From: Hyperoplus lanceolatus
Taxonomy: Eukaryota; Chordata; Actinopteri; Uranoscopiformes; Ammodytidae
DNA: 64,000 nt
Reading direction: 5' to 3'
NCBI GenBank assembly: GCA_026929865.2
Contig: CM049408.1
Location: 22,482,501-22,546,500, forward strand
Below are positions 1 through 64,000 of the stretch, piece after piece. The translations under genes were made by a program, and so were the position numbers. Each line of letters opens with the position of its first letter. Within the stretch, counting starts at the first letter, position 1. The notes under the pieces were generated by a model that ran no database searches, was not told where the DNA came from, and saw only the letters and a program-made list of their open reading frames with translations.

Positions 1-47
1 TAGCGGGGACAGGCACCGGGTTGGTAGGTTACCACGGGGTAAGGGGG

Positions 48-125
48 GATGGATGGATGGATGGATGGCTGGCTGGACGGACGGACGGATGGATGGACGG
101 ACGGATGGATGGATGAATAGATAGC
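48..125. repeat. (GGAT)n simple repeat
   Basis: A GGAT tetranucleotide run is interspersed with GGCT and GGAC variants and decays into ATAG. Confidence 0.9.
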
Positions 126-282
126 ACTGCGGTGGTGGAAAGCAATGCACTGGCAGATGGATTTTTGCACGTGTGTGATTGTCCTTAGTGGTTTGGACTA
201 ATGCCTGCAATGTGATGGTGTGTGTGTGTGAATACACATGTGCATGCATATTTGTTTGCTCATTTCCAGTTTGTATGATTTG

Positions 283-384
<102 letters not shown>

Positions 385-852
385 CCTTGCCAGTAAATGT
401 TGCGTGGGTATGTTGTTCGGATCTACATGTACTCATGCAGGGACCTTGCCCTTGTTTTTCTGTCAACACTCTGTTTTTCTCCTCTGCTGCAGAGGAGGGG
501 ATGAGGGGGCAGATAGGGGGCCTCCTCTTCCTCTACCTCCTCCTCGTCTTTTTCCCCCTTTTCGTTTTTTCTCACTCGGATTAGTTCTGCAACACCCTTC
601 CTCCCCCTCCCCCTCTTCAGTACTCTCTTCTTTCTTTCTGTCTGTTGTATATTAGCACAGAGTCTGTTGGCTCTTACTGTGTGTGTTATTTAGTGGTGTG
701 TGTGTGTGTGTGTGTGGCTATGTGTTGTTTTTGTTGTTGTTGTTTTTGTTGTTGGGGACCAGCATATGACTTCCCCTCTCTGCGGGGAGTGTGTGTGTGT
801 TTGCTCGCTGCCTGGAATGCAGGCCAGTGAAAGTGTCTGAATAGTTGGAATG

Positions 853-855
<3 letters not shown>

Positions 856-930
<75 letters not shown>
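856..930. repeat. (GT)n microsatellite
   Basis: About 37 uninterrupted GT units. Confidence 0.97.
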
Positions 931-1158
931 CATGAATGTGAAAGTGAACACGTGTAGGGAAGCTATGCTAATTTGAGGCAGTTCATTGAAACTTGTTGTT
1001 ATTGAAATCTGCAGACCATGTGATGACAACATGGTGGCGCTTGTTTGTACCGAAGCACCCCGTCTAATTTATGTGTATAAATTATGTTCTCCATTCCTTA
1101 ATTATACATCTACCATTTGACAGAGACCAACCAGTATTTTAAGGAATTAACAGGGTAC

Positions 1159-1612
1159 AATTTGGGGAAATATGCTCTATCGCTTTATTGCCAACATGTA
1201 GACATGAAAGAAGATTGATATCCCTGTTATGTAAATATGAAAGTACAGCCAGCAGCCAGTTAGGTTAGCTTAGCACAAACATTGGGAACAGGGGGAAATG
1301 GTTAGCCCAGAGTTGCCTCACAGTGAAAACAAGTTACTGTTCCCAGCCAAAACGTACTGTGCCACAGAAATACCCCCCTGTGAAACTAGATTTATTTTTA
1401 TTTCGGATTTGGCACAGATGAAACAACAATAGTAATTTTGTGTTATTTAGTGCGCTTCAGAGGTGCTGGGTATATAGGCTGATCTTGTTGCCTTTGGATA
1501 AAGCCAGGCCAGCTGTTAAAACCATTTTCCAGTTGCTAAGTTGAACTGCTGGCTGCATATTCACCCACATGTGGTACATAACTAAGTCGATAAGCATATT
1601 CCCCCAAATTTA
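1159..1612. mobile_element. MITE-like element with inverted ends
   Basis: The left end AATTTGGGGAAATATGCT and the right end AGCATATTCCCCCAAATT form imperfect terminal inverted repeats. Inside, AGCCAGCAGCCAGTTAGGTT on the left and its counterpart CAACTGCTGGCTGCATAT-type sequence on the right form a second inverted pair. This matches a very common teleost non-autonomous DNA element containing TTAGCTTAGCACAAA. It has no coding capacity. The superfamily is not assigned. Confidence 0.7.
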
Positions 1613-2043
1613 AACTATTCCTTTTACCCATACCACCCCTATTATGTACACAAAAGCTCTGATACTAGTCTGAATCATGTGTACAAACTAGAGAAGGAGT
1701 CAATTCCTTCCCCAATGTATAATTATTAAATCTTGATTAATTTTTGATGTCATGTATGAAATGCCACATTGAAAATTAATTATAAAACGGGTGGCTTAAA
1801 TCCAGCTATCTGATTGGTTCCTATCTGTTGTATTATGGGCGTATACATACTGCGTTCCAATCAGTTTGCAGAGTAAAGTTCCATATCACTCACTCATCCT
1901 GTGCTCTGACCCACTGTGACGTGTGGCAACTTGAGAGGGGTTATGCGAAAAGACGAATTTCAATGTGCATCGTGTAAATTGACTAATGAAGATAACTTAA
2001 CACACACACTTACACACCACATTTTCTCTTGTGTCTCCCACAG

Positions 2044-53744
<51,701 letters not shown>

Positions 53745-54413
53745 GGGAATTTAAAAAAAAAACTATAGGATAGAAAGAGAAAGCGTTAAAAATCACACAG
53801 AGTCTATGAAAAGAACCTAATGAAATGAAAAAACAAACACTTGAGATCTACTTCTAAAAAGGCTATGTATGTCTGTTTTTTATTTTTTTCTAATTGTCAA
53901 AAGTATCGATTCGATTCTGGCTTTCCTCAACTTAATCCTGTCCGTCTTCTGCCTTTCACTGAGTTTCGGTCTCATTTCTCTCTCTCTACGCCTCTGTTGT
54001 CTTTGTATCACTGTCCGTCTAATTTTTGTTAAGGATTTCTGTCGAGGGAGGCTCTTGTTCTTTTTTTAGCTGTACCTCGGTTGGGAAAGAAAACTGATTA
54101 TCATCAAGCCTTAAAAATAGCTGTGAGCAAAGCAGTTGCTCCTCAGACTGACTTGCATGTTTTTTTTTATTTTGTATCTTTTTAAAAACATATTTGATTA
54201 GAGAACGTGTATATTTCTTGATGGTCATTGCCTTAATTTTTTCAATGTATCAATGTTTTTTTTTCTGCAGTCTTTATTCATTTCAGCCATATTCCAATGT
54301 AGGCCTTCAAAGCTTTAGCCATTCATACCTTATTATTCAGTTTGTTACTACTCTGCAGGCTGTCGGTCAACTCATGCAATCGGCACCTGCTCTCACACAC
54401 ACGGACAGACAAA

Positions 54414-54414
<1 letters not shown>

Positions 54415-54467
<53 letters not shown>
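54415..54467. repeat. (CA)n microsatellite in 3'UTR
   Basis: About 26 CA units within the inferred transcript. Confidence 0.95.
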
Positions 54468-54471
<4 letters not shown>

Positions 54472-54718
54472 TGCAAACTTAAGTGCATTTACATGCGCAC
54501 GCGTACAAATTACGCTCATGCAATGACGGTGTCAAACACACATTTCCTCCTATGAAGTCAATCACATATCTGCTCAGCTTTTAACACTCATTCAGCTACC
54601 AAAGTGATGCAATTCAATGTGTGGTGTAAGATGCTGCTATCCTGTGATTTTATTATATCTAAGAAAGAATGGAAAACCAGTAATCTAATATATATACACA
54701 CAATATAAATATATATAA

Positions 54719-54724
54719 AATAAA
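54719..54724 (+). promoter_or_regulatory. Possible proximal poly(A) signal AATAAA
   Basis: A canonical hexamer about 975 bases after the stop codon. Use is unproven. Confidence 0.3.
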
Positions 54725-57700
54725 GTATAACAAATATCTATGATGCTATAGAAGTAATGTAATATAAGTGATGGCAATGTAAGGTCTGAACTACAGTGAA
54801 AGGGGAGGAGATGACTCTAGGTGCTCACACAAGCAGCTCTGAGGTCAGTTCAGTTGCTCGTGTGTATGGTTTAAAGGAGCGCTCAGACACACACACACAC
54901 TGGCCTTGGATCGGAATATGAAACCCTTGTATGTATTCGAATGTTGGGGGGAGTAGACTGGCTTTGCCGTTGTAAGAAGCTGAATGGTGATTGGCTGCAA
55001 CTTAACAGGAAAAAAAGGGCTGGGCCTATTGAATTTTATATCGGCCCCTCCCCCTTTTGGTCACTCTCTTCTATATTCTACCATCTCAATGACCATTGCT
55101 CCAGGCCGATTTATCTGTAGCTTTAGTAGCGATAGACCCAGAGGTGCTAACAGCCTGCCCGCTAGCCGCCCTTCTCAGAGCTGTGTGTGTTTACCAGGAA
55201 AGCTATTAGGAGTTAGCTTGAGCTTTAACCCCCCCCCCCCCCCACCCCCCTCTCTTCTGATATCATGCCAGCCAGAGCAGTGCTGAAGCTGTAGTTTTGC
55301 CTTCCACCTTAGTCTGTGAATCGATACAGTTTGAAGAGTCTTCTCCTCTTTCCTCCTATCCTGCCCCTACTTATCTGTAATTACCTTTTGCTCTGGCTGC
55401 TCCTCTCTTGCTCTCGATCAATCCCATCTTTATGCTCATGCACTACTATCACTCTCTCTATCTCTCTCTCTCATTCATATTTGAGGTGCTTTATTGACAT
55501 GTAATCAGAGCAGTATAGTACGTCTGTTGGTCTCTCTCCTCAGACGTGTACTCTGGGGACTTGAAGTAACGTTCACTAACCAAACAAGCCTTTGACAAAA
55601 ACACAACTTCACATCAGAACAGAACAGGGCATTCTGACACATTGTACCTCCCACCTGACTCCCAAACCCCCCCCCCCCCCTTTTGCCCCAACCTGAAAAA
55701 CACACAAAGCCAAGGTACAGCCCTATATATAACTCTGATAATCCAAAGAAGTCACCCTGACCTGAATGACTAAATGCGTGACATGTCTACTTTTTATCAG
55801 GGGGGGTCTGGGGGGTGAAGGATTGGGTGAGGAAAGGCGGGGCATGGAAAAGGTGCAGGGTTAGTAGTGTTAGTAGCCCTGCCCCTCAGCTCTGATAGGC
55901 TGCCTGTAACGTACCTCAGGGATAAGGCCTTAAAGAGCGCAGATGTAACCCCAGTCATCACCCCCATTGATGTCATAGTAAACATCAGCCTCTCTTCCTC
56001 CGCACCTCCTCTCTGTCTTCCTCCCTTTCTTGATTGTTTTTCTTTAATTTTTTTTTAAACGCTGTATCTTGTCCTCTTGTCTATGCTGTGCCTTGCTCCT
56101 GTATGTCAGTAAGCAAAGTGGTTTACTAGCTCAAAATACCTTTGCCAAAGTTGATGGGAAAGTTAAGGTAGAGTTCTTTTTTTTTAGGTTTTATTTATAC
56201 TATATATTTGCATACAGTACTTTACATGCCAATTACAGTGCAATCTTCATTTATTTATTGTTTAAAGATTAAGAGACAAGTGTAGTTATATACTAATTTT
56301 TTTCCTTGTAGCATGTTTTTTTTTTCTTTTTTAATTTTTTATTTTTTTTTTTTTAAATGGATGTATGTTAGATTGTATGATTAAGGCCAGCATTCCTTAT
56401 CTCAGTAACCCTTTAAGTATTTCTCTTACAGCTGTTGGGAACTTGTAGCTCATCAGTCCATGCATTGCAGTTTATCATTGCCGTTTCAAACATGTAACCA
56501 AATGCCTTTTTGTGTTATTGTTTTTTTTTCTCATCTCCTGTTGCGGCCGTGCACAGCCGAGCAGTCCTTTTTTGTAACGCTTAGAGAGACATGTAGCAAA
56601 GCCAGGCCTTATAGGGTCAGTTCAAGTCAACCTGTATTGGGATAAACGTTGCTGCCTTTGGCTTTTTTATTTCTTTCCTGATTAGTGTTATAATGAAGCT
56701 TCTGGTATCTTTTTACTGTTTAATTGCCAAAGTGCAGGCTTCTTGTGTCCACTAGATGTTGCGTTTGCAGTCGTCTAAAGGGTTCTGTGATGTAACGACG
56801 CAGCATTACGATTTATGACTTATTGTTATTATTATTCTCTCAAAAAGGAAAAAAAGAAAACATTAACTTGATCTGTGATTATGCTTCTTTTTCATATTAT
56901 CTTTTATTATTTTGTTTTGTTTTTGTAAAGCAAAATGTGCCATTTAAAAAAAATATGTAGCCCCTGTTGGAGGAGAGTAACACAACCTGATTTCACACGG
57001 AAAGATGTTTTAAAAAAAAAAAAAGAGAAAAAAAGTAAGAAAAAAAAGGCAAAAACAATCATGCGATGATTTCAGGCAGATAATAATATTGACGATTCCT
57101 TGTTAAGGCTAGTGCAGGTATAGCAGTAGTGAGTATTTTTTATCCAGTATTTTGCTAAGAGATGATATACAGAGATATCTATATAGCTATAGAAATGAGA
57201 TGGTAATACATTATGAACTAACAGAGTTGAAGCACTTTTTTATGCCGATGCATTAGCCTTGATGAGGTTAAGATGAGACGAGAGGAGACACCACGAGGTC
57301 CCCTTTTCGCTCCGTTTCCAAACACTACTGCCAACGCCCGTCTGTTACACTCATTGGCATTATTCTGTCGTTGGCGTGCGTCACTGTGACATTGGCATTA
57401 CTGAAGCACGGTGCAGTGCTGTGGCTTCTAGAGTGGCAGCCCTGCTCCCTTTGCAGAATGCAAAAACTACGGCAACAAAGGAAGTCCAGTTCATATTAGG
57501 GAGTACGGTGCTCATGGTGTCTAGCAGCATTGGAGTCGACAGGTGATGAGTCCTGTCCTTAAAACCCCTGTTATGTTATGTTGCCCAACAATAAGGAGCA
57601 ATGTCCCTTATTCCCCTCCTACTCCCATTTTCAAGCCTTGATGCCCCAGTGGGAGAGCAGAGGTTTAGCCTTGATTGAGCTCAGGCCAGTTGTTTAATTG

Positions 57701-58379
57701 TTGTATAGTCCAAAGGTTAACACAGTGTTAACCGAGAAAGGCTGTGTGTTTGTGGGCAGGGTACTCCCTTTATGTGCTTTGTTGTTTTTTTGTTATTTTC
57801 GAATGCTGGTGATTTTTATCGACACCCCTCGCCCCAAACGTCCCCTTCATCACCCCCTAACCCACACCTGCAGGTCCTGCACATTTGGCAGGTATTTCAA
57901 GAATGAGAGTTAATTTTTTTTAAATATATTTTTTTTGCCCAGCAACCCCACGTCTGTGCCTTCTGATCAGTTTATTTTCTTAATTTCTTTATTTTTTATT
58001 TTCGTTATGTTTTTTGTACGTTTTAAAAGTTAAGTAGAGATTTTGACTGAGAAATTTGGCGATTTGACAAACATACAGAGACTCACAGGTATTTAACTAT
58101 TTTTTAAGCGAGACAAAAAAAATACAGAAACATATTTTTACCTCACGATTTAAAAACAAACATTCCAATGTTGTCATGGTCTACGAATTGAAAGTAAAAA
58201 AAAAAAAATGAAAAGAAATTCATGCATTTCTTCTTGTATTGTAAATGTTAGACAATTTCATATGCATTATATAAAAGAAAACTGCCATATCAATTTTAAT
58301 GTATAGATTTTTGCAAATACTACCCTATGTATGTAAGACGTAACTGTATCGGTAGCGTATATATAATATATTTATGCCC

Positions 58380-58385
58380 AATAAA
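58380..58385 (+). promoter_or_regulatory. fndc3b: Likely distal poly(A) signal AATAAA
   Basis: AATAAA sits in GCCCAATAAATGTTTTG and is followed by a T-rich stretch (TTGATTTTTTTTCTG), a good downstream element context. A second hexamer lies at 58514-58519. Confidence 0.55.
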
Positions 58386-58400
58386 TGTTTTGATTTTTTT

Positions 58401-60950
58401 TCTGACATTGATTCCAATTGTTTGATTTATTGTGTTTGTCATTATTCATTAGCACACCTGTTCTGTTGATGGTATGAATCCAATTGACCTTTTCTTTGCA
58501 TACATTTTCTATGAATAAACATATTAGATACTCTGTTGCAGGATTGTCTAAATGGACATTGGCTCTGCAAACTTGCAATACAGCCACTGCCAATGTCGAT
58601 GCTAAAAACATTGATTTATAATTGATTTGATCGATCTCATCGGAGTCACATTACAACACTGTTGTAAAAATAGCTGAACATTAACCAACATTAAAGGTAC
58701 TCCGAGGAACTTTCACTCTGTGTTCATTCTTGCACCCCCTTTGGACATTAGCTGTAGTATTTGATAGTTCTTGGGTGAGCATACCAGTGACAAAGGCATT
58801 AAGAAAAACTATAAAAAATAGCATTCTTTGCACTGATGGTCTCGTTTGCTGTTACATGTCATTTATGATCATCAGAGGACAAATGAGATTGTTACAAAAT
58901 TATTTAAAAGTTCCTTGTAGCATCTTTTTAATATTATTGAGGTTTCTATTTTGAATAATTATTATTTTTTACAAACCGTTGTAATACTTCAAGCTGATGA
59001 CATTTTAAATAATGGTTTAACTTTTATGGACAATCATTGTGAAGGTGTGACAGGCGGCACAAGATTGGTTTTCCAGCGGCCTTTACAGTTAGTGCCAAAT
59101 GGCTGAGAGTAGTTCAAATCACACACACTATTATTCCCTGCTGTTCCTCAGGGCCACTAGAGAGGCTGCAATGTCCCTCTCCTTGCAGCCTGCAGCGCAC
59201 CACAGGAGGTTTATTTCCTTTTAAAGTATTGTTTGATCTTTTTTCGGTGCATGTACATTTGGATTTGTTTAAAGTGATTTAGAAATTGAATGACAAACTA
59301 GATGAGATATATCTTTAAGTTCCTCTCTACTCTGCTACAAAGAACAAGTCATAAATATCTCTTGCTGGTCGTTGACTTTGATGTACTCTTTTCTCCTTTA
59401 TAATATTTTCTTGCCATGGCTTTGGGATGACATTGGATAAGTCGGTCAGTTGATCAGTATAGCAACACAGCTTTAGCTTATCTCAGCATAGCAACACAGC
59501 TTTAGCTTATCTCAGCACCTAAAGTGTGGATGTCCTTGAAATTTGGTATTAGCCTATCAGGACATTTTGAATTTTTCCATTACTTAAGTTCAAGACCAAA
59601 TAGGCTACCCATAAAGCTAACGCCATTCCCATCAGTCTCCACTGTACTTTGCTCTTGCCAATTGACAAAGATTAGCAGCATGCTATAACACTAAGCTAAG
59701 ATGGTGAACATGGCAATGCTGATGTATAGCCTACATCAGCATGTTATCGTTGCCATTGTGAGCGTGTTAGCATACTGATATTAGCATTAGGCTCAAAGCA
59801 ACACAGCACCATAGACCTGCTATCATGATCCTAGTCTCGGAAGACTGCACAGGTCAAGACCCTAGTGGTACTTAACCAGCAATTTGCTTAATACATATGC
59901 ATCAAACTAATTTCATCCTCTGAGGTTTGCAGCAAGGTATACATAAATGCACTAGGCATTGGGCGATATGAAAAATTCATGTCACAATTACTCTGTTGAA
60001 ATGAACTGACCTTCATAATACGATCATACTGGAATCAATTTGCATACAATTGAGTCAAAATAAATATACATTTTCAGTGCGTCACAGGTAGGACTAATAT
60101 TTTTAAATTAAAAACATTAAAAAAAAATCTTACAAAATTAACTTTTTCTTTTGTGGGGGATACAATGGGCAAGCCATGCCTTCAACCATGATGAAAAAAA
60201 AACCTCTTCTTCAATTTAATTTGTTCTTTCTCTCTCACCACCCACATTTACATAAACGACAATTAAGTCTGAGTCAGTGATTAAACCTCTCTTATTTTGA
60301 CCTTTTTTTTCATTGTCTATTTTTGATGTATAATTATTTGAGTAGGGAACAGTCATAGCCGTGGTCATCCATTATAATTGTCTTCTCTTCACCTATCATC
60401 CACCCACTAGTCATCATCTCTGACCAAACTTTAATCTGATAATTTTGGATTTTTTTCCCCCTATGTTCTCGACTGACTGACTCGACACGTGGGTTTTCTA
60501 TAATTCATGTCCTACTCCTTCCCACAGACTTTCACAAACCTTTGGGGCCATCTTGCAATCGGACGGATTTTTTGATCAGGAACCTTGGATGGCATGTGAG
60601 GTGACTTGAGGGATCCTTTGAGCTCTGTGCGGTGCGTAAGAGCAGAGCAGGCTGCCTTTGAAGGTGTCTTATTAGGTGACAGTGTGTGGTGCTATGCCTC
60701 GTGTGGGCCACAGAAATACACTGCCTGGCTGAGATGACAGAGAACGCACTGCTGTGTCTTTGTGTTGTTTAAGATTGCAATCTGCTTAATTGGTGTTACA
60801 CCCATGGACCTATAAAGAAAGGTTACACCCCACTGTGGCTAACATTATATGATGGAGTATGCCAGGGTCACACAAGGAAAAGATTGCAGGCTCTATCAAG
60901 GTGCGGTCTATACTCGACTGTGAAGCCAGTGCAGTGGAGTTTGCCTCTCA
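58401..60950. other. Intergenic sequence, nothing firm
   Basis: No coding sequence. A 29-base tandem duplication (AGCAACACAGCTTTAGCTTA...) lies near 59461-59516. A GGGCGATATGAAAAATTCAT segment near 59970 resembles a common teleost repeat, but its ends are not visible. Confidence 0.55.
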
Positions 60951-60953
60951 TAC

Positions 60954-61248
60954 ATAACACTTTACAAAAAGGGTACATTAATTCACTTTAATTATTTCAT
61001 GCTTATCTAATGCTATTAACGGTGAGTTAATGGTCATTAAGCATTAAGTAACTGTTAATGCTTGGTTATCAATGTTTGTTTTAAGCCTTGACTATGCTAT
61101 TGTATTATACTAATGCTGCTTAGTTAATGCATACAAACCATTAACTAAGCAGTTATTAACGGTTAGTTATTGCTAAGTTGATGCGTAATAAACATTACCT
61201 AAGCATAAAGTGACAGTTCATTGATGTACCCGTATCGTTAAGTGTTAC
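60954..61248. mobile_element. MITE with TAACACTTTAC ends
   Basis: The left end TAACACTTTACAAAAAGGGT and right end ACCCGTATCGTTAAGTGTTA are imperfect inverted repeats. The interior is rich in TTAATG/GTTAAT units. This is a frequent teleost MITE type (TAACACTTTACAATAAGG family). Confidence 0.7.
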
Positions 61249-62916
61249 CCAAATTATTTTCAGAAGAGGAATTGTTTTTTTTCTCAATTTCATTTTTACT
61301 TTTACAAGACTTTATCATCAACAGATACATTACCCAGAATAGGATATTCACAGTTATTTTCAAAAATAAAAGGACATATGAACACATTTTACTCTTTCAA
61401 TTACTACAGTATACATCCTGTAGATTAATAAATAGTATGCCATGGCATCAGTACTATGTACAGTCAAGAACATTCAAATACAGCGATACATTCTTCAGAG
61501 CCAAGAAGAGGCCATGTTTTTAAAAATCCAGTGCAGATTTAGTGGAGGCTGCTGCGGTGATTTGGACTGCTGAAACCATCTGAGTGTACAGCATTGAGGG
61601 TAGAGCATTACAAAGCATCTATTTACAAGATGAAGCATAAAGCGTAACATCATCGCATATAAACAGTTCCCTGGTCTTCTTTGTCCACAAAGGGTGCATG
61701 ATATACTTTACAAAATTAAATTATTTTTATTCTTTTCACTTGTTGCATCATCTTTTACATATACTGTATAAAGTGAAAGGATATTTTAAAAGCTTTCTAG
61801 CGTTTGGACCTTTGGCACAAAAGAATTTATGTATTTCATTGAACTCACCAAAATGCACTGAAACGTCACCCCTGAAAATAGTTTACACTGGGTATATACT
61901 TTGCAGTCTCACCTTGTCTTTCATTTGAAACAATTGAAAGGTCATAAAGAACTCAGAGGACGTATTAGGGCCACATTAAGGGAAGAACATAAGAGGAAGA
62001 TATTTTTGACCTTGTATATCTTAGACAAAGTAAAACATTTGAATACAGTAAAGTGGGAAAAAAAAGCTTATTTTTTTCTTATATCTGGCACTAATGCTGA
62101 CAGTTCAGCTTTGTTATGTACATTTCAACTTTTTCATGGATATGCATAAACAAAAATGTCCCCCCCCCCCCCGCCTTCCCCCTCCCTCCTTAATATGGCC
62201 CTAATACTCCTTCATAATAAACAATACAAGTAATACATAAAAAATGCAGCTTCCATTGTGAGTTTGATTTAACCAGTGAATAAATCACTAAAGTCACAGT
62301 TTTGGGAGAAGGGAACAATTTGGCAGCTTATATACACAGGTTGACTGTTCTTGTAGTTTTGTGAATGTGTGAATGGTGAAAAAATAAAATAAAAATTTGA
62401 CTGAACCTTCCCTGCTGTTTTCATTTCTTACAAAAGTTGAATCTCTTCAAGAAGCATAAAATGAAGCTTGTCAAATCACACAGATGACACATTTGATACA
62501 AGTGTTGCATGATTGAATCCACAGCTAAGCACATTATGCAATAAAAAGAACATGTACAAGTTGTACAGTACGAGTTGTGGATGAAAGTCATTGACATCAG
62601 TTCACAAGACTCAGAAGTCTGAGGCGTTTATGGCCACTGATATTTTGATTTGTTTTGCAGTAACACCAATAACATTTCTTTGTCCAATGCACCAAACTGA
62701 TACTTTAAAAAAGAAAGAAATTGCACAGCATTGTCCAGGGTGACCGCTCACATTCAGTGACACCTTGTCAAACTCTCCTCATGTACATTGTATTTCTTAA
62801 TGATGATTGAATAGTGTTCATTCCAGAATGCAGTAAACTGTAATTACAAAAATTAGACACCTAATGACACACATCTTAAATGTTTGCATTCTGTAAATTT
62901 TCTCACAATCGTTGAA

Positions 62917-62947
62917 CACAGTTGGAATGTGCCACACTCCAACTGTG
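62917..62947. other. Perfect 10-bp inverted repeat (hairpin)
   Basis: Arms CACAGTTGGA and TCCAACTGTG are separated by an 11-base spacer. Confidence 0.85.
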
Positions 62948-63429
62948 ATGTCATAGCCCACCGTGGGGTCATTATTTTTTTAATTTGTTCAGTATGTACA
63001 ATTGTATGTTAATTTTCATTTGAATTATCATTTAAACAGAAACACTTTTGTTTGTATTGATGAGCCATTCCTCTACCTGGCATGGCTGTGTGCTTGTATT
63101 TTCCACATCTTGTACCAGCTGTGCGGTTTCTGTACCAGGTTTGTAAATAATAAAAAACTTGAATTATAAAAGAAACCCACTGCTGTGCAGCAAATGACAA
63201 CACATGAATTCTCTTCATTTTCCAGGAGCTGAACCCCAAACCCATTGGCTCTTAATGGCAGCATCCACACAGCATGGACCTTGGGGATTTCCAAGAAACA
63301 GGGCATTCCACATAAAACAACAACATACTTTTATAATGTCACACTCTCTCCAATAAATGACATACATCACACCCTAAAGCATGACACGTGGCACTATGGA
63401 AATTATCTCCTCTCTCTTTCACAAACACA

Positions 63430-63515
63430 TACAGACACTCACACACGCACACACACACACACACACCCACTCACACACAGTCACACACACACACACGCAC
63501 ACACACACACACACG

Positions 63516-63589
<74 letters not shown>
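63430..63589. repeat. (CA)n microsatellite, interrupted
   Basis: CA units are broken by CGCA, CCCA and CTCA variants, then about 32 uninterrupted CA units. Confidence 0.95.
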
Positions 63590-63590
<1 letters not shown>

Positions 63591-64000
63591 CACCTCTGCC
63601 CCTCTCTTCTGAAGGGGTACAGAGAAGTGCCACAGGTTCTACAGTGCTTTCTTTGTCATCCAGAATATGAATACAATATAAGGCAATTGAAAATGTCTTT
63701 AAATATATATTTATGTATATACGGGGGCATGCAGGCCCTGCTCTCCATGTTGTTCACATTTGGATCAATATTCATTTCAGGCTGCATGGTGTGTGTTTTG
63801 CACTACACCAGTCGACCTTTTCAAATGCTGCTGAGTGTGTATGATTAGTGGAGCTTGCTAAAAAAAAATCCAACAAGAAGAGAAAAGTCGAAGTTCCCAT
63901 GATGAATGCTGACGAAGTGAATGGAGGCTTGCATCTTTTCGTTTCTGTATCAGTCCAAAAACAATGGCTGGAGTCACGTGAACTCAACAGTTTTTCCTCA

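Larger units (their letters stand above)
53745..58400 (+). other. fndc3b: fndc3b 3' untranslated region (inferred)
   Basis: About 4.65 kb between the stop codon and a poly(A) signal. It is AU-rich with many U-runs, a (CA)n tract at 54415-54467, poly-C runs near 55229-55250 and 55666-55680, and a TCATCTC heptamer at 56531-56537. No open frame resembling a gene was found. A long 3'UTR is typical of FNDC3B. The extent is inferred from the signal at 58380; a proximal AATAAA at 54719-54724 could produce a shorter form. Confidence 0.65.
61250..64000 (-). other. Possible 3'UTR of a convergent gene (unconfirmed)
   Basis: No coding exon was recognised on either strand. On the minus strand the sequence is AU-rich, with AATAAA at 61731-61726 and low-complexity tracts, as in a long 3'UTR. 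In mammals the gene after FNDC3B is convergent (GHSR), so a convergent neighbour is plausible, but nothing here identifies it. The region also contains a poly-C run at 62160-62172, a hairpin at 62917-62947 and a CA tract at 63430-63589. Confidence 0.25.

Noticed and set aside
481-560. A possible upstream exon after CTGCAG
   Set aside because: The translation is low-complexity Leu/Pro/Phe, does not resemble the FNDC3B N-terminus, and has no matching phase.
61242-62149. Several 76-93 codon open frames
   Set aside because: They occur by chance in AT-rich sequence, with no similarity to any family I recognise and no splice signals that join them.
63772-63987. A 71-codon minus-strand open frame at the window edge
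   Set aside because: It has no recognisable domain, splice context or codon pattern, and the surrounding sequence looks untranslated.

Overview
The window is vertebrate nuclear DNA, most probably from a ray-finned (teleost) fish. It has one multi-exon gene with GT-AG introns, very dense (CA/TG)n and (TA)n microsatellites, and many small DNA transposons of types common in teleosts: a TA-flanked Tc1-like element, a hAT-type MITE, foldback elements, a tRNA-derived SINE and LINE fragments. Nothing here is prokaryotic, and there is no CRISPR array or operon.

The only gene I can support is a plus-strand FNDC3 family gene. It is best called fndc3b (fibronectin type III domain containing 3B), from 2044 to a likely poly(A) site near 58400. 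I reconstructed 23 coding exons by joining in-frame GT-AG segments. All junction phases agree and no internal stop appears, giving 1121 residues plus a TGA stop at 53742-53744. The visible protein has a Pro/Tyr/His-rich N-terminal region, a basic linker, nine FN3 domains and a C-terminal hydrophobic tail anchor. The first coding exons (about 88 residues by comparison with the human protein as I recall it) lie upstream of the window.

Layout: 1-2043 is upstream intron with a MITE. 2044-3335 holds exons encoding the Pro-rich region. 3336-15249 is a large microsatellite-rich intron. 15250-26481 holds exons of FN3 domains 1-4, with four mobile elements in its introns. 26482-34573 holds exons of FN3 domains 4-6, with a large ATCC satellite, a LINE nested in a DNA transposon, a transposon nested in a foldback element, and a SINE. 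34574-42482 holds FN3 domains 6-8, with a hAT MITE and a palindromic Tc1-like element. 42483-53744 holds the last exons, with more elements and a dead LINE endonuclease. 53745-58400 is a long AU-rich 3'UTR. 58400-64000 has no recognised coding sequence and may include the 3'UTR of a convergent gene.

No new coding system was found. What deserves a second look is mobile-element architecture: a Tc1-like element rebuilt as a palindrome, two full-length copies of one palindromic element in opposite orientation each bounded by (TA)n, two clear nesting events, and a 192-bp higher-order duplication in the ATCC satellite.
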